A stretch of DNA of 34,689 bases from Flavobacteriales bacterium. Its GTDB lineage: Bacteria > Bacteroidota > Bacteroidia > Flavobacteriales_F > PHOS-HE28. Below the pieces are notes generated by a model. It ran no database searches, was not told the DNA's origin, and was given only the letters and a program-made list of their open reading frames with translations. A program made the position numbers and the translations under genes. How positions within the stretch are numbered: the stretch's first letter is position 1; every line of letters begins with the position of its first letter. Below, piece after piece: positions 13,101 to 24,200 of this stretch. The stretch spans positions 1 through 34,689 of the forward strand of contig JAHBUM010000007.1 of the NCBI GenBank assembly GCA_019638075.1. The letters run 5' to 3'.

Positions 13101-16100
13101 ATCTGCTCCGCTCTGTCTCCCGTGTGTTCCCGGTGATGCTGGCCGTCCTGTTCGTGCAGGGCCGCACCGCCGCGCAGACCAAGGTGTTCTCCAACGATCA
13201 GGCCCTGTTCCTGCAGGAGATGACCGCCTTCATCGTGGAGGCCGACAAGAAGGAGGGGCGCCCGTTCATGGAGCAGACCTTCGCGCCCGTATGGAACGGC
13301 CCGTACTACAGCGCCGCACAGCGCACACGCATCGTGGAGGTGGCCAACTTCATGCTGAAGAAGCGCTTCGATGCCTTCCCGCACTTCCGCGATTACCTCG
13401 GTGCCATCGCCGCCTTCCCCAACGGTGGCCGCAGCGGTGCCGAGTTCGATGCGTGGATGCAGGGCATGGACAAGTTGGTGCAGAGCGGGCGCAAGCAGAA
13501 CGTGGTGGCCTTCATCGCCACCTGCGCCAACCTGTTCAAGGACAACACCATGTTCTCCAGTGCCAGCACCAAGTGGCGCAGCCGGTCCTCCAAGTTCACC
13601 TTCGAGTTCGATTCCATCCCCAAGATCGTGTTCCCGAAGGCGGACCTCGTGTGTTCCGCCAAGGGCGACAGCGCCGTGATCCTCGCCACCAGCGGCACCT
13701 ACCTGCCCACGATGGAATTGTGGAAGGGCGTGGGTGGCAAGGTCACATGGGAGCGCGCGGGCCTGAAACCCACCGCCACCTTCGCCGAGTGGGCGCACCG
13801 GTACGAGATCAAGATGAAGAGCGCGGCCTTCGAGGTCGATTCCGTGCAGTTCAACGATCCGTACTTCGAGCGCACTTTGCTCGGAAAGATCAGCGACAAG
13901 GTGCTTGCCAACGTGGAGGAGAAGACCGCCAGCTACCCGCGCTTCGAGAGCTACGACCGGCGGATGAAGATCCGCGACATCGCCGAGGGCATCGACTTCG
14001 AGGGCGGCTTCACCATGCAGGGCGCCAAGTTGCAGGGCTATGGCACCAAGGAGGAACCGGCCTTCATGACCTTCTACCGCGACAAGCGCCCGTTCATCAT
14101 CACGCGCGGCCTCTTCTTCAGCATCGAGCCCGAGCGCATCACCAGCGATGATGTGGCCCTTCAGCTCCTGCTGGAGAAGGACTCCATCCATCACCCCAGT
14201 GTGAGCATGCGCTTCATCAAGGGGAAGAAGCAGCTTTCGCTGATCAAGAAGGACGAGGGGTTGGGCAAGGCACCGTTCTACGATACCTACCACCAGCTCG
14301 ACATGTACTTCGAGACCATCACGTGGAAACAGGGCGACCCGCTGCTGGAACTGGGCAACCTGCAGGGCAGCACACAGACCAAGGCGAGCTTCGAGAGCTT
14401 CGACTATTTCCAAGAGAAGCGCTACATGGCCATGCTCGGGATCGACGCGGTGCATCCGCTCGTGCGCCTGAACGACTTCAGCAAGCAGAACGAGGGCCGC
14501 TTCTACGCGCAGGAGTTGGCCGTATTCAGCAAGATGCAGAAGCAGGCCGTGGTGCCCATGCTGATCGACATGGCGAACAAGGGCTACCTGAAGTTCGATC
14601 CCGAGACGGAATGGGTGGAGACCACGCCGCGCCTGCGCCAGCACATCCTGAACAGCGCGGGCAGGCAGGACTACGACGTGCTGCAGTTCAACAGCAATGC
14701 CGAGGGTGCCAATGCCACGGTGAACCTGCTGAACTACGACCTCGCCATCATGGGTGTGGCGCGCATCGTGGTGAGCGATTCGCAGGATGTGAAGATCTTC
14801 CCCAGCGGCAGGCAGGTCACCGTGAAGAAGGGCCGTGACTTCACCTTCGGTGGAAGCGTGCAGGCGGGCAAGCTCCAGTTCTACGGCAAGGAATACTATT
14901 TCCACTACGACCCCTTCGTGATCGACCTGCTGAACGTGGACAGCGTGAGCTTCATGGCCGACAGCTTCGAGAAGAACGAGCAGGGCGAGCGCACACGGGT
15001 GCGTGTGAAGAACGTGCTGGAACAGGTGACCGGCACATTGGAGATCGACGAGCCCAGCAACAAGAACGGCCTGCAACAGGTGAAGGGGCCTGACGGCAAA
15101 ATGACCGCGCGCTACCCGCAGTTCCCCAAGTTCAACAGCACCAAGGAGAGCTACGTGTTCTACGACAAGCGATCCACGCAGCGCGGCGTGTACAAGCGAG
15201 ACAAGTTCTACTACCGCAGCGATCCCTTCATGCTGGACAGCTTGGACAATTTCACCAACGCGGGCCTCAACTTCACCGGCACGCTGGTGAGCGGCGGCAT
15301 CTTCCCGGACATCAAGGAGCCGCTTGGGTTGCAGCCCGATTACGCGCTCGGCTTCGTGCGCAAGACAGGCGATGGCGGCATGCCGCTCTACGGGAAGAAG
15401 GCGAAGTTCACCGACGAGATCACCCTCAACAGCCGCGGCCTGCAAGGGAAAGGGGAGATGGAATACCTCACCACCACCCTGCGATCGAAGGCGCTGGTGT
15501 TCTGCCCGGACAGCACCTTGGGCCGCGCCGATACGCTGTTCAACAAGTCCAGCACCACGGCAGGCAAAGTGCCTGATGTGCGCGGGGCGGATCTCTTCGT
15601 GCGGCTGGAACCGGCCAACGATGTGCTGCGCAGCGAGAAGCTGAAGAAGCCCATGGTGATGTACGGCGATCAAGCCTATCTCCACGGCCTCACGGACCTG
15701 AAGCCTTCGGGCATGACAGGCGCGGGCCTCGTGGATTTCAAGAACGCCACATTGTCGTCGAAGCTCTTCCAGTTCACCACCATGCAGGTGCATGCCGACA
15801 CTTCGGATTTCCGCCTGACCGAGGGTGACACCGCCAGCATCGCCTTCAAGACCGACAACGTGAACGCCACCGTGAAGCTCGACGAGCGCGTGGGTGAATT
15901 CGTGAGCAACGGCAGCGAGACCAAGGTGGAGTTCCCGGTGAACCAGTACATGTGCTTCATGGACCGCTTCAAGTGGTACATGGATCAGGGCGACATCGAA
16001 CTGGAAAGCGACCGCACCGCAGCGGTGGGCAACGAGGATCTCCAACTTTCCGGTTCCAACTTCATCAGCACCCGGCCCGATCAGGATTCGCTCAGCTTCA

Positions 16101-17578
16101 TGGCACCGAAAGCGCGGTACGATCTGAAGAAGCATCTGATCACCGCCAACGATGTGCAGTACATCCAAGTGGCCGATGCGCTCGTCACACCCGACAGCAT
16201 GCGCGTCCGTATACGCCGCAACGCCGTGCTGGATCCCCTGAACAACGCCGTGATCACCGCCAACTACGTCACCCGGCACCACCGCATCTACAACGCCACG
16301 GTGGACATCAAGGCAAGGCGCCGCTACACCGCGACGGGCGACATCGACTACGTGGACGAGGATCAGAAGAGCTTCAGGATCGCGCTCAACGAGATCAAGG
16401 TGGATACCGGCCTGCAGACCGTGGCACGCGGCCGCATCACCAAGGAGCAGGACTTCCGCCTGAGCCCGGCCTTCGACTTCTTCGGCGATGTATCGCTCAC
16501 CGCGAGCATCAAGGAGCTCACCTTCTCCGGCAGCACACGCATCCAGCACGGCTGCGAAGGGCTTGCGAAGAACTGGATGAAGTTCAGCGGGCCGATCGAT
16601 CCGTTGGAAGTGTTCATCCCCGTGGCCGATACCTTGTACGATGACCAGAGCGCGCTGATCGGTGCCGGTGTGCGCCTCACCGACGAGGATCCCTTCAAGG
16701 TATACGGCACCTTCCTGAGCCGCGTGGCCGACCCCAAGGACCGCGCTGTGATCGGTGCGCGCGGGCTGCTCTTCTACGACAAGGCGCGCAAGGAATACAT
16801 GATCTCCAACAAGGACAAGATCCGCAAGCGTGACATGCCCGGCGATCTCGTGAGCCTCGCCGTGGACAATTGCGTGATCCTCGGCGATGGCCGCATCAAC
16901 CACGGCGTGGACCTTGGCCGCATCAGCCTGACCAACGTGGGCGGTCTGCGTTACGAGACCGACGGCGCCAAGCTCACCACCGAGGAGGTGATGATCCACG
17001 ATTTCTTCTTCCACGATAATGCCTTGGAGCGGATGGCTGCGGAAATGCTGGCCTACCCGGACCTCAAGCCCGTGGACATCACCAAGACCTACTACGAGCG
17101 CATGCTCCGCGAAGTGCTCGGCTTGGAGCGATCCGACAAGCTCATCAGCGAGCTCAGCATCAAGGGCGAGATCAAGAAGCTGCCCGATGAACTCGTGAAG
17201 CCGCTGGTGCTCGCTGATGTGAAGATGCGTTGGGATGGCCCCGAGCAGAGCTGGGTCAGCGACGGCCCCATCGGCATCGCCAGCATCCTGAAGAAACCCA
17301 TCTACCGCTACGTGAAGGGCAAGGTGCATCTGGAACGCAAGCGCAGCGGCGACATCATGACGATCTACCTCGCCATGGACGACCAGACCTACTACTTCTT
17401 CCAATACACGCGGAACTACCTGTACGCGTACAGCAGTGATGCCACCTTCAACACCATGCTGAGCGAACTGAAGGATGACAAACGCAAGCTGGACGCCGAC
17501 AAGGGGCAGGCCGCGTACCAGTTCATCCTCACGAACAAGAAGAAGGTGGACGACTTCCGCGAACGATTCGGACTTTGA
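13097..17578 (+). CDS. Large exported protein of unknown function, beta-rich, 1493 residues
   Basis: The signal peptide (MNLLRSVSRVF … GRTAAQ) is followed by about 1465 residues with no further membrane segment, no T9SS tail and no recognised catalytic motif. The first 140 residues look helical. From about residue 160 onward the chain is dominated by alternating hydrophobic/polar strands with recurring phrases such as GGFTMQGAKLQGYG, FGGSVQAGKLQFYGKEYYF, SRGLQGKGEMEYLTTTLRSK, YDLKKHLITANDVQYIQVAD and ARRRYTATGDIDYVDEDQKS. Such phrases are reminiscent of the beta-taco repeats of OstA/LptA, LptD-N and AsmA-like proteins. This is a resemblance by eye, not a proven homology. It overlaps prmA by 4 bp (ATGA) and plsY starts 3 bp after its stop, so the three form one operon. 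Likely periplasmic. The very long antisense frame across it is a codon-bias shadow. Confidence 0.82.
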   Translation: MNLLRSVSRVFPVMLAVLFVQGRTAAQTKVFSNDQALFLQEMTAFIVEADKKEGRPFMEQTFAPVWNGPYYSAAQRTRIVEVANFMLKKRFDAFPHFRDYLGAIAAFPNGGRSGAEFDAWMQGMDKLVQSGRKQNVVAFIATCANLFKDNTMFSSASTKWRSRSSKFTFEFDSIPKIVFPKADLVCSAKGDSAVILATSGTYLPTMELWKGVGGKVTWERAGLKPTATFAEWAHRYEIKMKSAAFEVDSVQFNDPYFERTLLGKISDKVLANVEEKTASYPRFESYDRRMKIRDIAEGIDFEGGFTMQGAKLQGYGTKEEPAFMTFYRDKRPFIITRGLFFSIEPERITSDDVALQLLLEKDSIHHPSVSMRFIKGKKQLSLIKKDEGLGKAPFYDTYHQLDMYFETITWKQGDPLLELGNLQGSTQTKASFESFDYFQEKRYMAMLGIDAVHPLVRLNDFSKQNEGRFYAQELAVFSKMQKQAVVPMLIDMANKGYLKFDPETEWVETTPRLRQHILNSAGRQDYDVLQFNSNAEGANATVNLLNYDLAIMGVARIVVSDSQDVKIFPSGRQVTVKKGRDFTFGGSVQAGKLQFYGKEYYFHYDPFVIDLLNVDSVSFMADSFEKNEQGERTRVRVKNVLEQVTGTLEIDEPSNKNGLQQVKGPDGKMTARYPQFPKFNSTKESYVFYDKRSTQRGVYKRDKFYYRSDPFMLDSLDNFTNAGLNFTGTLVSGGIFPDIKEPLGLQPDYALGFVRKTGDGGMPLYGKKAKFTDEITLNSRGLQGKGEMEYLTTTLRSKALVFCPDSTLGRADTLFNKSSTTAGKVPDVRGADLFVRLEPANDVLRSEKLKKPMVMYGDQAYLHGLTDLKPSGMTGAGLVDFKNATLSSKLFQFTTMQVHADTSDFRLTEGDTASIAFKTDNVNATVKLDERVGEFVSNGSETKVEFPVNQYMCFMDRFKWYMDQGDIELESDRTAAVGNEDLQLSGSNFISTRPDQDSLSFMAPKARYDLKKHLITANDVQYIQVADALVTPDSMRVRIRRNAVLDPLNNAVITANYVTRHHRIYNATVDIKARRRYTATGDIDYVDEDQKSFRIALNEIKVDTGLQTVARGRITKEQDFRLSPAFDFFGDVSLTASIKELTFSGSTRIQHGCEGLAKNWMKFSGPIDPLEVFIPVADTLYDDQSALIGAGVRLTDEDPFKVYGTFLSRVADPKDRAVIGARGLLFYDKARKEYMISNKDKIRKRDMPGDLVSLAVDNCVILGDGRINHGVDLGRISLTNVGGLRYETDGAKLTTEEVMIHDFFFHDNALERMAAEMLAYPDLKPVDITKTYYERMLREVLGLERSDKLISELSIKGEIKKLPDELVKPLVLADVKMRWDGPEQSWVSDGPIGIASILKKPIYRYVKGKVHLERKRSGDIMTIYLAMDDQTYYFFQYTRNYLYAYSSDATFNTMLSELKDDKRKLDADKGQAAYQFILTNKKKVDDFRERFGL

Positions 17579-17581
17579 ACG

Positions 17582-18256
17582 ATGGACTTCCCTTGGGTGT
17601 ACGGCATAGCATCGGTACTGATCGCATACCTGATCGGCAGCATCCCCACCAGCGTGTGGTGGGGCAGGGCCTTCTTCGGGGTGGACGTGCGCGAGCATGG
17701 CAGCCGCAACGCCGGTGCCACCAACACCTTCCGGGTGCTGGGGCCGAAGGCGGGCGTGCCCGTGCTGCTCATCGACATCCTCAAGGGCTTCCTGCCCGTG
17801 CGGCTGCTGCCCAACTTCACCGACCTCGAACCCGACACTGCGCCGTGGATGTGGTTCCGCGTGGCATTGGTGGGCGCGGCGGTCATCGGCCACCTGTATC
17901 CGGTCTTCGCGGGCTTCAAGGGTGGCAAGGGTGTAGCCACGTCGCTGGGTGGTGTGCTGGCGGTACATCCGGGCGCGGCGGCCATCTGTGTGCTGGTCTT
18001 CGCGGTGGTGTTCCTGCTCTCGCGCTACGTCTCGCTGGGTTCGTTGTGCGCGGCGGTGGCCTTCCCGCTGGCGGTGGTCCTCGTGTACAAGGAGTTCAGC
18101 CCGGTGAAGATCGGCTTCGCCGTGGTGCTGTGCCTGCTCGTGTTCTACACGCACCGCGAGAACATCGGACGATTGCTGCGAGGGGAGGAGAACCGGATGT
18201 CGCTGGCTGGCGGAAGAACCCATCCCCATGAAACACAAGGCCGCGGCACGGCGTAA
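17582..18256 (+). CDS. plsY: Acyl-phosphate:glycerol-3-phosphate acyltransferase
   Basis: 224 residues, slightly long for the family because of a polar C-terminal tail (RMSLAGGRTHPHETQGRGTA). PlsY is an inner-membrane enzyme that moves an acyl group from acyl phosphate to glycerol 3-phosphate, giving lysophosphatidic acid, the first step of phospholipid synthesis. Family motifs are clear: IGSIPTSVWWGR (18-29), GSRNAGATNTFRVLG (40-54), GHLYPVFAGFKGGKGVATS (103-121) and HRENIGRLLRGEE near the end. Several membrane helices fill the rest. ATG 17582 starts 3 bp after the preceding stop, and the following gene starts 18 bp after this one ends, so it is the middle of a four-gene operon. Confidence 0.96.
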   Translation: MDFPWVYGIASVLIAYLIGSIPTSVWWGRAFFGVDVREHGSRNAGATNTFRVLGPKAGVPVLLIDILKGFLPVRLLPNFTDLEPDTAPWMWFRVALVGAAVIGHLYPVFAGFKGGKGVATSLGGVLAVHPGAAAICVLVFAVVFLLSRYVSLGSLCAAVAFPLAVVLVYKEFSPVKIGFAVVLCLLVFYTHRENIGRLLRGEENRMSLAGGRTHPHETQGRGTA

Positions 18257-18274
18257 AAGCGCCCACTCTTCGTG

Positions 18275-21200
18275 ATGACCCGCACAACGGGCATACTATT
18301 CTGCATGCTGTGTACCCTGTTCGCGAAAGCGCAGGGCGATCAACAGGTGCGCGCCAAGGCCGACGGGCTCTTCAATGAGAAGAGCTACGTGGAGACCCTG
18401 CCGCTCTACAGCCAGCTCGTGAGCCTTGCCCCGGCGGATCGTGTGCTCAACTACAAGTTCGGCACCTGCCTGCTCTTCGGCGGCACCGACAAGGACAAGG
18501 CCATCGGCCACCTCAAGTTCGCCACGCAGGATCCCTCCATACCGCCCGATGCGTGGTACTGGCTGGGCCGCGCCTACCACCTCAGCTACCAGTTCAAGGA
18601 TGCCCTCACCGCCTATCAACGCTATCAGGGAACCGGCAGCAAGAAGGAGCTGGAAGGCTTCCCCATCGCCGCGCTCGACAAGCAGTGCCGCAACGGCATG
18701 AACCTGCTGAGCAACCTCAAGGAGATCACCGTACACAGCAGGGTGGAGGCCGATGACACCGAGTTCTTCCGCTTCTACGAACTGGGCGACATCGGTGGGA
18801 AGATCGTGGTGCTGCCCGAGGAACTGAAGACGCCGCTGGACAAGAAGAGCAAACGCCGCACGCTGGTGTACCTCCCGGAGAAGGGCGGCCCCATCTACTA
18901 CGCCAGCTACGGAAAGGACGGCAAGACCGGCCTCGACATCTACCGTACCGAACTGCTCTCCAACGGCACCTTCGCCACGCCGGTGAAGCTGGCCGGTTAT
19001 GTGAACACCGATCAGGACGAGGATTACGCTTTCCTGCACCCCGACGGCCGCAACTTCTACTTCAGCAGCAAGGGCCACAACAGCATGGGCGGCTACGATG
19101 TGTTCCGCTCGGCCTACGACAAGGTGTCCGAGACCTTCGGCCCGCCCGAGAACCTCGATTTCGCCGTGAACACGCCCGACGACGACGTGTTCTATATGAC
19201 CGATGCCGAGAACAAACAGGCATGCTTCGCCAGCGCGCGGGGCAGCAAGCAGGGCAAGTTGCACGTGTACCGCGTGGCCACTGCACAGGTGCCCGTGGTG
19301 GTCACCGTCATGAAGGGTACCTACGCCAGCGCCTTCGATCAGAACGACCGCAAGGCGCACATCATGGTGGAGGATGCCGTCACGCGCGAGCGTGTCGCCA
19401 ATGTGCGCACGGACATCAACGGCTCGTACGTGCTCGCACTGCCGCGCAGCGGGAAGTTCCGCTACCTCGTGGAATGCGGCCCCACTGGCCGCACGCACAC
19501 CGGCGTGGTGGATGTGCCGCGCGCCACCAGCGCACGTGCCTTCCGGCAGGAACTGGAGCTCACCCGCAAGGGCGATCAGGAGGAACTCGTCATCCGCAAC
19601 TACTTCGACACGCCGCTGGAAGAGGACATGATCGCCCTGATGATGGACGAGATCAAGCGTCGTGCGCGCCTCGATGTCACCGGCGATCGTCCTGCGGCCA
19701 CCGAACAGCCCGCCCCGGAACCCGCTGGCGACGTGCTTACACAGGCCGGGTTCTCCGGTGATGTGACGGAAGCGAAGGCGGTGCAACTGGCGAAGGACGA
19801 CGCCCGTGGACTGGAGGATCTTACCAAGGCGCTGGACGGCCAGAGCGCGGCGGCGTACATCATCGCGAAGGATGCCGCCACTGCTGCGGAACAGGCGGCA
19901 AGGGAAGCCACCGTGGCGGCGGAGAAAGCGAACGCCGCGACCGACGAAGCCACGCGCAATGCGCTGATGAAGGAGGCCGCCCAGCTCCGCCAGCAGTCGC
20001 GCACGGTCAATCTCCGCGCCCGTGCTGCCTATCATGCGGCACAGGGTATCGATGCGGAACGTATGGCGGTGCAGCAGCGCGCGAACACGGCAGCCCGGCT
20101 CGCCACCGATCTGGAGCAGGCGGTAGCCACCGGAAAGCAGGAGACCACGCTGGCCCATCTGCGCACGCTGAAGGAACGCCTCGATACCAAGGCAGGGCCG
20201 GAAGGGGATGTCCCGCTGGCCGAGCGCACACGCCGCACCCTCGCCGAACAGGAGAAGGAGGCTGCCCGCCGCATGAGCATGGCCACGGCCAAGCGCGCAG
20301 AGGAGACCGAACTGGCCGACCGCATCGAACGGGCGAAGCGCGAGCGTGATGCCGCGAAGAACAAGGCCCGCAAGGATGAACTGTCGCGCACCATCGCCGA
20401 GCAGGAGCAGCAACTGGCCTACCTCCATGCCGAGGTGGAGGGCGCCTTCAACACGGCGCGCGAGCACGAGATGGGCACTGCCGTGATGCGCGGACAGCAC
20501 TCGCTCACCCACCACCTGTCCACACAGCCCGCTTCGGGTGGAAGCAAGGCGCCCACGAAGGAGGAGATCGCCGGTCTGGGCCAGCGCATCGCAGGCAACG
20601 ATTCCCGCATCGCATCCATTCCGGTTGATGCCCGCTTCGACGGCAACTTCGCCGAACCTGCATCCGCCGTGGAAGCCCGTTCCTTCAACTGGCAGCTTGC
20701 CGGGCCGGACGCGGTGCTGGCCGCAGGCGCGGTGCCGACGCAGAGCATGGCGCGCGATGGCCGCAACGATGCCGTACACGCCGATGGCCGCACCGCCACC
20801 ATCCCTGCCCGTTCCGCTTCAGGGGAGGTGCGCAGTGCCGAGGTGCCCGATGTGCCGGTGAGCACGGGCGATGAACTCGTCAACGCGGGCCGCACGATCG
20901 GAGAGGTGCGTGAGGATGCTGCGGTCAATGATCCATCTTCTGCTGGCACTGCTTCCGGTGGGCAGGCGTCAGGTCGTGCGCAGAACAGCGATGCACATGC
21001 GGCAGGCACCACAGAGGGAACATCTGCCACCGATGTCGCCGCAGCACAACAACGGATCCAGCCGGTCGGTCAGGGAAACTCGGGTACGGCTTCGGGATCG
21101 ACACAGCACAACGAAGCGCGTACGGTGGGAGAGGGTGCTTCAACAGGCACCACGGCAACCGATGTGGCAACTTCCCGGCAACAAGGGAACGCGGTGGATG

Positions 21201-24200
21201 GTCAACAGACCACAGGCAGCACCACACGGCAGAACCCGAATGCACATGATCTCGCTTCGGCTGGAATTTCCACCGCAGCCGGGACCGATGCTGTGGATGC
21301 ACAGGGTGAACGGCACAGTGCATCATCCACGGATGCAGGCGAGGCGGCACAGTCCGCAACGGCTGATGCTTCGTCCAGTGGCGACACCTTCCTGCTCGAG
21401 AACGAGAAGGCCGAACTGCAGCAGGCCATCGCTGCCGAGCGCAACGCCGCCCGCCGCGATGAACTGCGCGCCCGCCTCAGCGTGGTGGAGCAACGCCTGA
21501 GCGCCGCCGCCACACAAGCCGACGAGGCTGAGGCAGCGGAAAGCGAGATGAGCATCGACGGGGTGGACATGCAGCGCACGCCGATCACCTTCTTCCCCAC
21601 GACGAAGGACAACGACATCATCACCCTCGTGTACCCGAACTACGAGAGCGACAAACGCAAGCTGGGTTCGCTGTCCGATCCGGTGGCGCGTGCCGAAGGG
21701 CTCAGTGGTCTTGAACTGATGCTCGCCGACAGCCTGCGCGGTGAAATGGTGCGTCAAGCCGCCGTGCTGGAGCTTGCACCGCAGCAGGGCGCGAACGTGT
21801 TGCCGAAGATCGAGCGCCTGCGCCTCATGCGGCAGACACGCATACAGGAGGCTGATCGCATCACGCGCGAAGCGGCCGCAGCCGGGCAACTGGCCGAAGA
21901 GACACCGCGCGAGGGCCTATCACGCACGGCCTCCCGTGCAACCTACCCCGCCGGGCAGAACCCCGTTACGGACCGCTTCATCTTCATCCCGGACGATCGT
22001 CAGGAAGTGTACACCAGCAAGGTGGAACATCGTTCGCCCAAAGTGGCCGAGGCCGTGGCCGCCAAGGATGCCGATCTGGAGCGTATGCGCAGCCTCGACG
22101 ACCGCATCGATGCCATCGAGGTCACCTTGGAGGGCCTGCCACGCAAGGAGTACGAGAAGAAACGCCGCGAGGCCGACAAGCTGATCGACGAGCGCATGAT
22201 CCTCCGCACCGAGCTCGGCCAGCGATCGGCTTTCCTGACCAAGGAGGAGTGGCGCACCGCTGCGGACAGCCTGAAGGGGATCGACAAGCGCGTGACTGCG
22301 CTCGGGCTGGCTCCGAACGAAAGCCTCCTGCTCATGTCACAAGGCATGCGCACCAACGCCACCACGCGCTATGCCGAGGCGGAGGCCATGCGGAAGAGGG
22401 CCGACCGCAGCGAGGACATCATGCTGCGCGACAGCCTGCTGCGCTCGGCCTACGGCATGGAACTCGAAGCCCTGCACGAGATGGACCGCTCCATCACCGT
22501 GAAGACCTACCTGCTCGGCGACCAGTTCAAGCGCGGCGAGTCACTGGCGTATGATGAAGTGGCCCGCCGTGTGCTGGGCATCACCGATGAGCCGGTGCCC
22601 GCCATCGCTTCGTCCATCCCCACAGGCCGTGCGGATGCTGCGGATGGCCGTGTGGCGGTGACAGGAGAGGAGGCGCGTGTTGCAACCACCGACCCCGATG
22701 TGCAGGATGGCGCGACCGTCACTGCGATACAGGAACGACCCACACCCGTGGATCGTTCCGAGACTGTGGACGGACAACAAGCGACGAACACCGCAGGTGA
22801 AGGCAGCGGCACGATGGATCCGCGCGTGACCGATGCTGCGCCGAACACATCGGAAGCGGATGCCGCCGCCATCCGCCGTGCGCGTGAAGAAGCCATCGCC
22901 TTGGCGGAGCGCACCGAAGGCACGCTGCCACACTCGGCCCGCGCACCGGCACAGCTCTACGAGAACTACCTGACCGGGGAAACGGTCATGCTGAAGGTGG
23001 AGGCATTGGATCCCGCGCTCGACAGCGATCTGTTGTCCATCCGCAAGGAGCAGGCCGCCCGCGAAAGCGCCGAACTGGAGCAGCGCTCCCTTGCGCTGAC
23101 CGATCGCGCAGCGGCCATGGAGGACAGCGCCACCACTGCGCGCAAGCGGGACCGCGAACGCTTGGAACTGCTCGCCATCCGCACACGCGCCGAGGCCGAT
23201 TCCTTGCACGACCACTCACTGGTGCGGGCCGAGGATGCCCGCGCATTGGAACTGCAGCAGCGCGACGCCGCTCAAGCGAAGCAGTTGCGCGATCGCTTGG
23301 TGAAGTACTACTACCTCTCCGGCGAGGAACAGACGGCCGTGCTGGACGATCAGGACTTGAGCCGCTACTTCCAGATGAAGGCCCGCGCGCTTGAACAACT
23401 GGATGCCGCCGCCGATGCCGAAGCCTCCGCCCGCGCCAACCGCCAGCTTGGCGAAGTGCTGCGCAAGGAGGCCGATGCCGTGAGGGCAGGGGAGGCCGGA
23501 GGGACCGCCCGCCGCGAAGTGCTGTACGGCCGCGCCGAGATGCTTTCCGCACGTGCGGATTCATTGAGCAACATCGCCGCCCGCCTGCGTGGTGCCGCCA
23601 ACATCAACGAAAGTCAGGCCGGGGTGATCCTGCAAGGCATGCCTGCGGACCGCTCCACCGAGTGGATGGCCATGGAGATGCGCACGCGCCGCACCGAGCT
23701 CATGCTGGCGCAGGCCGAACAACGCACGCCGGTGGTGGCCAGCCAAGAACAGGGCAGGGGCGGCTCCGTGGCGGCCAACGAGCGTGAGCGTTCCACTCCT
23801 GCAGGCAGTGCGCCTCCCACCCGTAACATCGCACCGCCCTTCGGCACCGACCAGCGCAGCGAACGCCCGGCTGTGGCACGCCCCATCGCGGAGATCCCCG
23901 CCGCCAACGCGCCGGAAATGGTCTTCCCCGAAGTGCTCGTCAACGACATGTTCGAGTTCCGCCCCACGGGTGAGCGCAAGCCCGCCGCCATCGCCATGGA
24001 TGCGCGCCTGCCTTCGGGCATCGTCTTCAAGGTGCAGATCGGCGCCTTCCGTTCGCCCATCTCCGAAGAGAACTTCAGCGACATGACCCCGGTGATGGGC
24101 GAGCACACACCGAACGGGTTCATCCGCTACACGGCAGGCCTCTTCACCGGGTTCCAGCAGGCGGCCCGCGCCAAGGACCGTGTGCGCGACCGTGGCTACC

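Noticed and set aside
12875-18238. A 1787-codon open frame on the minus strand across prmA, the large exported protein and plsY
   Set aside because: The translation is dominated by His, Ala, Gly and Val in a monotonous pattern, has no domain, and is the exact antisense of three well supported genes. High GC with strong codon bias removes stop codons in this frame. Similar long shadows occur opposite the giant protein (18296-20779) and the T9SS cargo (30796-32994).
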